A model generated the notes under the pieces. That model saw only the letters and a list, made by a program, of their open reading frames with translations, did not search any database and was not told the DNA's origin. This document shows positions 1 through 4,187 of a stretch of 7,914 nucleotides of DNA, one piece after another. This stretch comes from Candidatus Gottesmanbacteria bacterium RIFCSPLOWO2_01_FULL_49_10. Lineage in GTDB: Bacteria > Patescibacteriota > Microgenomatia > UBA10105 > UBA927. Location: positions 1 to 7,914 of the forward strand of contig MFJZ01000022.1 of NCBI GenBank assembly GCA_001781025.1, in the 5' to 3' direction. Every line of letters begins with the position of its first letter. Within the stretch, counting starts at the first letter, position 1. A program made the translations under genes and the position numbers.

Positions 1-924
1 TTTGTATGTATCAATGATTGCCGTGTCGAGAGCATCCCGGAATTCTTTGTTGTTCCAAACGCGTGCTCGTAAATTGCCATAATCAATAATCATCGCGATA
101 GCCTCATTGTCATGAATACCCGACCATTCCAAATCGAGAAGCTCGATCGTATTATCATCATGGATATATAGATTGTCCGGCGAAAGGTCTCCGTGAACTA
201 AAACCCTTTTCTTTTTCTCCTCCGCCGTAATAACTTCTCGGAAGCCAGTCAGTAACTCGAGAACTTTTTTGTGAAAGCCAGCGACTCCTAAGCGACGGTC
301 CATAACTGATCCATAGTCTTGCGCTTCGCCCCCCGTATCAAGAGCAGACACTCTTTTTTCTAAGTCTTGTCTGACAATAAGGTCAAAAAACTCGTCGGTT
401 TTACCGGTGAGATCACGGAGGGAGGAAGCGACAACCACTGGTATCGTGTCTATATCGATGGCGTGGAGCTGTTCCAGGGCTTCGATACAGTCTCGAGCCA
501 TCTCTGGGGTGAGAGCCATCATTTCCTTAGGATTGAACTGCGAAATAAAGCCAATTTCTGCCTCACCTTTTTCGTAGGTTTCTATAATGGCAAAGGGCAG
601 ACCGCGAGTTCGATCGAGATTCTCAGCAACGACATCTCTTGTATTTATTCCTCGTGATTTTAGGAATTTACCCACGCGGACCTGCCGTTCAAATAACCTG
701 TCTATTTCCTCCGACTTCCAAATAGGAATTTTTAAAAACCGTCTGACACCAGTTCCATTCTCATCATGTACCCCTAAGACAGAAATATACCGATCGTTTT
801 TCTCAATCTGTTCCAGCATTCTGGCTCTTGCTTCTGTGTCCAGAGAAAACGACTGTTCTATCAGGACTTGTTCCACTGCCGCCCGAAAGTCGTTTTTTGG
901 TCCTTCCTCAGCCCTTATCTCCAT
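1..924 (-). CDS. Aminoglycoside phosphotransferase (APH)-like kinase, C-terminus cut by window edge
   Basis: A minus-strand frame stays open from 924 to the left edge (308 codons, no stop), so the C-terminus lies outside. The translation has the APH/choline-kinase fold signature: a candidate ATP-binding lysine in RRFLKIP (K65), LHAID (153-157), the Brenner-type catalytic loop HGDLSPDN (244-251, catalytic D246 and N251), and the metal-binding Asp of DLEWSG (D264). Family members transfer phosphate from ATP to small hydroxyl-bearing molecules in the cytoplasm; many are not resistance enzymes, and the substrate cannot be told here. The start is uncertain: ATG at 924 is the first ATG, but the frame is open back to about 984 and no good ribosome site is visible. 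A TATTAT box (970-975, minus) could be its -10. The family call is firm; the precise function is unknown. Confidence 0.85.
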   Translation of the reverse strand, partial: MEIRAEEGPKNDFRAAVEQVLIEQSFSLDTEARARMLEQIEKNDRYISVLGVHDENGTGVRRFLKIPIWKSEEIDRLFERQVRVGKFLKSRGINTRDVVAENLDRTRGLPFAIIETYEKGEAEIGFISQFNPKEMMALTPEMARDCIEALEQLHAIDIDTIPVVVASSLRDLTGKTDEFFDLIVRQDLEKRVSALDTGGEAQDYGSVMDRRLGVAGFHKKVLELLTGFREVITAEEKKKRVLVHGDLSPDNLYIHDDNTIELLDLEWSGIHDNEAIAMIIDYGNLRARVWNNKEFRDALDTAIIDTYK

Positions 925-1301
925 ATTTTTTTGCTCGTGGGAGTCTAAATCTATTTCGATTATTTTAACATAATACTTCGCCTGCTAAAGCCACACTGAT
1001 TTCTCAGTCGGTAGAAATGACCGTCAATATTTTCCAACCGAGGAGATTTTGAAAAAGCGAGGTAAATTTGACGAGGATAGATCGTGTCGGCGAAGCTGGC
1101 TAATATCCTGCGCGGCCAGAAAAATCGCGCGCGCAAAAAAATAATGGCCATGAACTCTCAACCATGGCCAAAAAAAAGTCAGCTCGAACTATTCTTTATT
1201 TAATCGGCGGCTCTCGGCGGACTTGAATTTTCACTTTGCGGCGCTCGCATCGGGCGGCGGCGACGCGAGCGCCGCACCCAATGATTTCGCAATTTCCCAA
1301 A
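925..1301. other. Gene-free spacer between the kinase and the Tyr tRNA locus
   Basis: I see no supportable gene here. A 63-codon minus frame (960-1151) and a 20-codon plus frame starting with ATG at 1164 exist, but neither has a recognisable motif or ribosome site. The right part (1200-1280) is very GC-rich and contains the inverted repeat listed separately. Confidence 0.6.
1237..1276. repeat. 12-bp perfect inverted repeat downstream of the split tRNA
   Basis: Arms 1237-1248 (TGCGGCGCTCGC) and 1265-1276 are perfectly complementary around a 16-base GC-rich loop. It lies 25 bases past the encoded CCA of the minus-strand split tRNA, where a terminator or processing hairpin would sit. Neither side has a T tract, so it is not a standard intrinsic terminator. 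Confidence 0.75.
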
Positions 1302-1498
1302 TGGTGCTGGGACCAAGATTCGAACTTGGGTAGCCCTTTCGAGCGCACTGAAAATTTGTACTTTAGTGTCGCGGGGAGGATTCGAACCTCCGTAGCCCTT
1401 TCGGGCGCGAGTTTTACAGACTCGTACATTTGGCCGCTCTGTCACCGCGACATCAAGACAAATTTTTAGTGTGCGATTGTCCACTCCGCCATCCCAGC
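1302..1498 (-). tRNA. Split class II tRNA-like shell enclosing tRNA-Tyr; anticodon not readable
   Basis: Read on the minus strand, 1498-1472 is a tRNA 5' half: acceptor GCTGGGA, TG, then a D arm GCGG/TCGC with GG in its loop. The matching 3' half lies at about 1350-1302: variable arm GCTC-GAAA-GGGC, T arm CCAAG-TTCGAAT-CTTGG, acceptor TCCCAGC, discriminator A and encoded CCA. The acceptor strands pair perfectly over 7 bp although about 180 bases apart. The anticodon stem begins as CACT/AGTG and, after one A-C mismatch, continues as AAAATTTGT/ACAAATTTT (9 bp). At the tip of this helix, where an anticodon loop should be, sits a whole tRNA-Tyr. No 7-base loop with U33 can be rebuilt by simply joining the halves. 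A long variable arm with A73 fits Leu or a Tyr relative. Seen directly: the two halves and their pairing. Unknown: whether it becomes a working tRNA. Confidence 0.7.
1367..1451 (-). tRNA. tRNA-Tyr (GTA), nested
   Basis: The minus strand folds into a complete class II cloverleaf: acceptor GTCGCGG/CCGCGAC, D stem ACA/TGT, anticodon stem CGAGT/ACTCG with loop CTGTAAA (anticodon GTA at 1417-1415), variable arm GCCC-GAAA-GGGC, T arm GGAGG-TTCGAAT-CCTCC, and discriminator A at 1367. CCA is not encoded. It sits inside the split tRNA listed separately, joined by a 5' linker of about 20 bases and a 3' linker of about 16, so it must be freed from a larger transcript, presumably by RNase P and a 3' processing nuclease. 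Confidence 0.96.
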
Positions 1499-1507
1499 AG
1501 TATGTGC

Positions 1508-1516
1508 ATTATAGCA
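1508..1516 (-). promoter_or_regulatory. Extended -10 promoter of the Tyr tRNA locus
   Basis: On the minus strand TGC precedes a perfect TATAAT (1513-1508). Counting about 7 bases on puts the transcript start near 1500, right at the first base of the outer tRNA (1498). No clear -35 box; the TGN extension would compensate. Confidence 0.7.
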
Positions 1517-1574
1517 AAAAATCATACAAATATGAGTATGATATATTTAGTATACCCTATAAAAAATTCACCCC

Positions 1575-1604
1575 TTGCGTACCGGGAATTCTTATCGCTA
1601 TACT
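1575..1604 (+). promoter_or_regulatory. Promoter of the 1612 gene, leaderless arrangement
   Basis: TTGCGT (1575-1580), an 18-base spacer, then TATACT (1599-1604). The ATG at 1612 follows after 7 bases, so transcription would start at or next to the start codon. Confidence 0.6.
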
Positions 1605-1611
1605 CCTCTTT

Positions 1612-2118
1612 ATGACAGAAGAAACCAATGATAAGTCTCCACAAGAAAGCTCAACACTCTACTACGTTATCGGAGCCGTACTTCTGGTCGTTATAGTCGC
1701 TGCGGGATACTTCCTCCGACCGAAACCCGCAAATACACCGGGCGCAGCCACCGCACAAACAGTCCCGGTCAATACGCCCACACCGGGACCAATCACCGGA
1801 CTTGCATGTGGTAAACAATACTACAATCCGGCTATTTCACTTCCGCGTTACTACTTTACATCGGAAGGAGAAGATTTGATGACGACCAAAAAAGTTCATT
1901 GTACGTTCACGATGAATCAAGCGGGGAAAGTCGTCGCAACCACAAGTGCAGAAGCCACACTGGTAGAAGCGCCCGGCCGTGGCGGCGGGACATTCCGTTG
2001 TGATACAAAAGATATGCAATTAGAGGCAAATATCCCGACAGTGGTTGATGTCGTCATCAAAAACGACAAACAAGAAATCGCAGCCTGTACCCAAAATTTC
2101 GTCCTTCCCCCACAGTAA
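1612..2118 (+). CDS. Membrane-anchored protein of unknown function with Cys-containing outer domain
   Basis: 168 residues. Residues 1-15 are polar and acidic, 16-35 form one membrane helix (LYYVIGAVLLVVIVAAGYFL), 37-62 are a Pro/Thr/Ala-rich linker, and the rest is a probably extracytoplasmic beta-rich domain with four Cys (in ACGK, VHCTF, FRCDT and AACTQ) that could form disulfides. I recognise no family. The frame is open upstream to 1471, but that part overlaps the promoter and the divergent tRNA; ATG at 1612 directly follows a good -10 box and gives a sensible N-terminus. The gene stands alone, divergent from the Tyr tRNA locus. Its architecture resembles the 4188 gene (helix, Pro/Ser linker, small Cys-bearing domain), though no clear sequence similarity is visible. 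A signal-anchored envelope protein is the best description. Confidence 0.8.
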   Translation: MTEETNDKSPQESSTLYYVIGAVLLVVIVAAGYFLRPKPANTPGAATAQTVPVNTPTPGPITGLACGKQYYNPAISLPRYYFTSEGEDLMTTKKVHCTFTMNQAGKVVATTSAEATLVEAPGRGGGTFRCDTKDMQLEANIPTVVDVVIKNDKQEIAACTQNFVLPPQ

Positions 2119-2167
2119 CCTCAGGAGAGTTTGTATCACGCGCAATCTACCAAATGAGGAAAAAACT

Positions 2168-2176
2168 TGCTACAAT
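2168..2176 (+). promoter_or_regulatory. Extended -10 promoter of the Thr tRNA nest
   Basis: TGC plus TACAAT (2171-2176). The predicted start near 2183 leaves roughly a 10-base leader before the outermost tRNA 5' end at 2194. No -35 box is evident. Confidence 0.6.
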
Positions 2177-2292
2177 CGTACCGAGGTGGCATGGCCCGGA
2201 TAGTTTGAGTGGCAAAAACTGCCCGCTCAATTTGCCGTCGTGGCTCAGTGGTAGAGCATCTTCTTGGCCCGCCCGCGTGCCGCCGGCATAGC

Positions 2293-2314
2293 CTTTGGCG
2301 ACGCACGGCCAAAG
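2293..2314 (+). other. Hairpin in the 5' linker just before tRNA-Thr
   Basis: CTTTGGC (2293-2299) and GCCAAAG (2308-2314) pair perfectly over 7 bp around the loop GACGCACG. It ends one base before the mature tRNA-Thr 5' end, stacked between the shell B linker helix and the tRNA, and may position the RNase P cut. Confidence 0.65.
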
Positions 2315-2315
2315 C

Positions 2316-2387
2316 GCCCAGATAGTTCAGTGGCAGAACGCTTTCTTGGTAAGAAAGAGGTCGAGGGTCCAATTCCCTCTCTGGGCT
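2316..2387 (+). tRNA. tRNA-Thr (GGT), innermost of the nest
   Basis: Complete cloverleaf: acceptor GCCCAGA/TCTGGGC, D arm GTTC-AGTGGCA-GAAC, anticodon arm CTTTC-TTGGTAA-GAAAG (anticodon GGT), variable loop AGGTC, T arm GAGGG-TCCAATT-CCCTC, discriminator T; CCA is not encoded (CAA follows). G1-C72 and C2-G71 agree with known Thr identity. It is flanked by the linkers of shell B, and the 5' linker also forms its own hairpin (2293-2299 with 2308-2314). Confidence 0.95.
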
Positions 2388-2429
2388 CAAATAGGCGCGT
2401 CGGGCGCGGTAAGAAGGAGGTCGTGGGTT

Positions 2430-2459
2430 TCTGGCGAAGCCAGATCACGCTCCGCGTGA
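2430..2459 (+). other. 30-base double-hairpin insertion in the T loop of shell B
   Basis: Between TT (2428-2429) and CAATT (2460-2464) lie two perfect hairpins: CTGGC-GAA-GCCAG (2431-2443) and TCACGC-TCC-GCGTGA (2445-2459). Removing exactly 30 bases restores a standard seven-base T loop TTCAATT on stem GTGGG/CCCAC. It is intron-like in position, but far too short for a self-splicing intron. Confidence 0.7.
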
Positions 2460-2508
2460 CAATTCCCACTGGCGGCGGCTCAAACAAATTTTGGCGGGAG
2501 GTCGAGAG

Positions 2509-2546
2509 TTTACACTAGAAATTTTCCCCAGTAAAATTTTCATGTG
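2509..2546 (+). other. 38-base hairpin insertion in the T arm of shell A
   Basis: Inserted between GAGAG (2504-2508) and the T loop TCCAATT (2547-2553). It folds as ACAC/GTGT, a two-by-two internal loop, then GAAATTTT paired with AAAATTTTC (one bulged T) around a CCCCAGT loop. The exact ends are uncertain by a few bases. The position matches the insertion in shell B, but the sequence is unrelated. Confidence 0.6.
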
Positions 2547-2584
2547 TCCAATTCCCTCTCTGGGCTCCAAACCATACACTCCCC

Positions 2585-2618
2585 TTGACACGATCCACAA
2601 AATATCTTTAGCTACAAT
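2585..2618 (+). promoter_or_regulatory. Possible promoter of the speD-like gene
   Basis: A consensus TTGACA (2585-2590) and TACAAT (2613-2618) precede the ATG at 2623. The 22-base spacing is longer than the usual 17, so the pairing of the two boxes is doubtful; read-through from the tRNA nest is the alternative. Confidence 0.4.
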
Positions 2619-2622
2619 ATAT

Positions 2623-3009
2623 ATGCTGCATAATCCTAATCCCCATGAAAAGGACCATTATGGCCAGGAGCTCATCATTAATTTGTATGAGTGTCACTTG
2701 GGTAAAATTTCCTCCGGCCTTGCGATAAAAAAGTTTATCATCACCCTCTGCGACCGCGTCATAAAAATGAAGCGCTACGGCGAGCCCCTTATCCCTCACT
2801 TCGGCCATGAAAATCCACTGACCTCCGGCTACTCCATGGTACAGCTTATAGAGACGAGCTCGGTCACCGGTCACTTTTCCGAACACAAAAAAAGCGCATA
2901 CATCAACATTTTTTCCTGCGCGTGGTTTGACACGGAAAAAACAGCACAGTTTTGCCAAGATTACTTTGATGCCAAACGTGTGGAGGTCACCTTTCTCAAA
3001 CGCCCCTAA
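2623..3009 (+). CDS. speD: S-adenosylmethionine decarboxylase (SpeD) family pyruvoyl enzyme
   Basis: 128 residues, the normal length of a bacterial class 1B SpeD protomer. Such proteins cut themselves at an internal serine, which becomes a pyruvoyl cofactor; the classic product, decarboxylated SAM, feeds spermidine synthesis in the cytoplasm. The motif LIETSSVTGHFSE (75-87) fits the cleavage region. If S79 is the pyruvoyl serine, then S71, H84 and C99 fall at the same spacing as Ser55, His68 and Cys83 around Ser63 in the Thermotoga enzyme, so the active site looks intact, with Thr rather than Glu before the serine. Homologues in small-genome bacteria include proteins that act on ornithine or arginine, so the substrate is open. 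A longer upstream frame (from 2491) reads through tRNA sequence and is rejected; ATG at 2623 is chosen. No spermidine synthase gene is visible nearby. The gene symbol reflects family only. Confidence 0.82.
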   Translation: MLHNPNPHEKDHYGQELIINLYECHLGKISSGLAIKKFIITLCDRVIKMKRYGEPLIPHFGHENPLTSGYSMVQLIETSSVTGHFSEHKKSAYINIFSCAWFDTEKTAQFCQDYFDAKRVEVTFLKRP

Positions 3010-3015
3010 ATTGTG

Positions 3016-3021
3016 TATCAT
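3016..3021 (+). promoter_or_regulatory. Candidate -10 box for the SGNH hydrolase gene
   Basis: TATCAT ends 6 bases before ATG 3028, matching the leaderless spacing seen at 1612 and 4007. There is no convincing -35 box. Confidence 0.4.
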
Positions 3022-3027
3022 GGATTC

Positions 3028-3960
3028 ATGAACCTATCCTCCCTCTTGATCTCGGTAGTTCTTGCGGCAGAATCGATTATCTCCCCCCTGGGCGATGGAA
3101 GCGTACTGGGGGTGACGAACGAGTCATTTCCTCGCATTTCCTTCCAAGAGATCACCGCTCGGGTAAACCAAACCGTGGCCGATGGGGTAAAAAATTCGGG
3201 GCTCGGTCGCCTGACCAGCTTGATTGCCGGCACGGGAACAATAAGCGCAACCATCATCCCCGGGCAGGTAGCGCTCGTCCAAACGAGGATCACAAAAAAG
3301 CCCACGATGACGATTGCTGCAATCGGCGACTCGATGATCGATACCCTTGGGCCGGATCTGCCACACTTGCGGGATGCGTTGAAGAACGTCTACCCGGACA
3401 CAACATTTACCATGCTCAACTACGGCGTAGGAGGCACGAACATCGACTACGGTCTGGAGAGGCTCCTCAAAGACTATACGTATGAAGGCAAACAGTTCCC
3501 CGCACTTGTTTCGACCAACCCTGATCTCGTCATCGTCGAATCGTTTGCATACAATCCCTATTCGTACGATACCGGTGCTCTGACCCAGCATTGGCTTTCT
3601 CTTGCGTTTATGATAGATACTCTTCGGGCGAACGTCCCAACTGCCAAGATCGCAATTGCCGCAACCATCGCGCCGGATAAAAATACGTTTGGCGACGGCG
3701 CGCCGGGGCTTTCCTATAACCCTGAGGATAAATACAAAAAAACACGCATCTTCCACTCGTATCTGGAAAACACGATCCGCTTTGCCCAGAGCCAACGCCT
3801 GCCGCTTGCTGACGTCTACCACGCAAGCATGGACAGCACGGGCAATGGCCGGGCTATCTACATAAATCCCGGTGATCACATCCACTACTCCGATGAAGGG
3901 AGAAGACTTTTTGCCGCCAAAGTCACCGAAACCATTGTCGAGAACCGACTCCTGGAGTAG
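3028..3960 (+). CDS. SGNH/GDSL-type hydrolase, probably exported
   Basis: 310 residues. Block I is TIAAIGDSMID with nucleophile S102; block II is the glycine-bearing NYGVGGTNIDYG; block III is DLVIVESFAYNPYS, where the usual Gly-X-Asn-Asp is altered; block V is GDHIHYSDEG with the D283-x-x-H286 pair. The family hydrolyses esters or acetyl groups on lipids, sugars or cell-wall polymers; the substrate is not predictable here. Residues 1-19 are hydrophobic and could be a signal peptide or anchor, though without basic residues; about 75 residues of linker follow before the catalytic domain, which suggests a surface enzyme. A GTG at 3013 in frame is possible, but ATG at 3028, six bases after a -10-like TATCAT, is preferred. 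The stop of the speD-like gene lies 18 bases upstream. Confidence 0.82.
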   Translation: MNLSSLLISVVLAAESIISPLGDGSVLGVTNESFPRISFQEITARVNQTVADGVKNSGLGRLTSLIAGTGTISATIIPGQVALVQTRITKKPTMTIAAIGDSMIDTLGPDLPHLRDALKNVYPDTTFTMLNYGVGGTNIDYGLERLLKDYTYEGKQFPALVSTNPDLVIVESFAYNPYSYDTGALTQHWLSLAFMIDTLRANVPTAKIAIAATIAPDKNTFGDGAPGLSYNPEDKYKKTRIFHSYLENTIRFAQSQRLPLADVYHASMDSTGNGRAIYINPGDHIHYSDEGRRLFAAKVTETIVENRLLE

Positions 3961-3967
3961 CCCCCTC

Positions 3968-3997
3968 TTGGCGAGTACGGGGTGAGTACGGTATAAT
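3968..3997 (+). promoter_or_regulatory. Promoter of rpmG, leaderless arrangement
   Basis: TTGGCG (3968-3973), an 18-base spacer and a perfect TATAAT (3992-3997), with ATG 9 bases later at 4007. The spacer contains GAGTACGG twice (3973-3980 and 3984-3991), a short direct repeat. Confidence 0.75.
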
Positions 3998-4006
3998 CCC
4001 CTTTAT

Positions 4007-4180
4007 ATGGCAAAAAAGGAACAGCGCGTCGTCGTAGCCCTCGTCTGCACCGTGTGTAAACGTCAAAACTACGTCACCAACCGAAACAAGATCAATACGC
4101 CCGAAAAGCTTGCACTCAACAAATTCTGCCGTCGCTGTCGGAAGGTGACCGCACACAAAGAAACAGGAAAGCTTGACTAG
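4007..4180 (+). CDS. rpmG: 50S ribosomal protein L33
   Basis: 57 residues, the usual length of bacterial L33. The start MAKKEQRVVVALVCTVCKRQ and the later NKINTPEKLALNKFCRRCRK and HKETGK are diagnostic. Two CxxC pairs (C14/C17 and C41/C44) mark the zinc-binding form. L33 sits near the tRNA exit site of the large ribosomal subunit. The gene starts 9 bases behind TATAAT and has no ribosome-binding site, so it is probably translated from a leaderless mRNA. The 4188 gene begins 7 bases after its stop and is likely cotranscribed. rpmG next to tRNA-Trp is a common bacterial arrangement, usually leading into secE and nusG, which are not found here. Confidence 0.95.
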   Translation: MAKKEQRVVVALVCTVCKRQNYVTNRNKINTPEKLALNKFCRRCRKVTAHKETGKLD

Positions 4181-4187
4181 TCCCTTT

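Larger units (their letters stand above)
2234..2480 (+). tRNA. Middle split tRNA shell (shell B), Thr-like, enclosing tRNA-Thr
   Basis: The 5' half, 2234-2267: acceptor GCCGTCG, TG, D arm GCTC-AGTGGTA-GAGC, A26, anticodon stem TCTTC and TTGG. The 3' half, 2408-2480: GGTAA, stem GAAGG, variable loop AGGTC, T arm GTGGG/CCCAC with a 30-base insertion in its loop, then the acceptor. Joining the halves at the shared GG gives loop TTGGTAA, anticodon GGT (Thr). The acceptor can pair in two registers because of a GGC triplet repeat (2471-2479): ending at 2476 with G73 and a directly adjoining T stem, or at 2479 with T73 and CAAA as in the inner gene, leaving three spare bases. The flanking linkers form a strong helix: 2271-2281 pairs with 2394-2405 (11 bp, one bulge, one G-U). 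It begins one base after the shell A linker, so the nesting is tight. Confidence 0.7.
2367..2567 (+). repeat. 22-bp direct repeat: shared 3' ends of tRNA-Thr and shell A
   Basis: Positions 2367-2388 and 2546-2567 are identical over 22 bases, covering T loop, T stem and acceptor 3' strand. AGGTCGAG is also shared (2358-2365 and 2499-2506), interrupted in the second copy by the T-arm insertion. This shows common ancestry or gene conversion between the inner tRNA and the outermost shell. Confidence 0.85.
2194..2569 (+). tRNA. Outermost split Thr-like tRNA shell (shell A) enclosing two further tRNAs
   Basis: The 5' half, 2194-2233: acceptor GCCCGGA, TA, an A/T-rich D arm (GTTT/AAAC around AGTGGCA) and CCCGC as the left side of the anticodon stem. 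The 3' half resumes near 2491: GCGGG (2494-2498) completes that stem, followed by variable loop AGGTC, a T arm interrupted by 38 bases, acceptor TCTGGGC (2559-2565), discriminator T and encoded CCA. The acceptor strands pair over 7 bp with one G-U although about 360 bases apart. Beyond the anticodon stem, linkers AATTT (2229-2233) and AAATT (2486-2490) also pair. The last 22 bases are identical to the 3' end of the inner tRNA-Thr. The anticodon cannot be read, and the T stem GAGAG/CCCTC has one A-C mismatch. It could be a spliced tRNA, a scaffold or a decaying copy. Confidence 0.6.

Noticed and set aside
367..973. Plus-strand reading frames across the kinase gene
   Set aside because: They are antisense to the APH-like kinase, whose catalytic motifs are unmistakable on the minus strand.
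1164..1226. 20-codon frame starting MAKKKSARTILYL
   Set aside because: Too short, no ribosome site, no recognisable product.
1196..1484. Overlapping reading frames across the Tyr tRNA locus
   Set aside because: They translate tRNA stems and GC-rich repeats on both strands; the tRNA folds explain the sequence.
1302..1498. Archaeal-type bulge-helix-bulge intron
   Set aside because: The linker helix is continuous apart from one mismatch and one bulge and does not show the two 3-base bulges around 4 bp; the window is otherwise bacterial.
2234..2480. Group I or group II intron inside the tRNA
   Set aside because: The interrupting DNA is a complete tRNA plus short linkers; there is no room for a catalytic intron core or intron-encoded protein.
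2136..2518. Reading frames across the Thr tRNA nest
   Set aside because: Their residues follow tRNA sequence in several frames and have no start signals or motifs.
2491..2622. N-terminal extension of the speD-like gene
   Set aside because: It would translate the 3' half of shell A; family length and the ATG at 2623 fit a 128-residue protein.
3124..3885. Long minus-strand frame of 253 codons
   Set aside because: Antisense shadow of the SGNH hydrolase, whose GDS and DxxH blocks lie on the plus strand.
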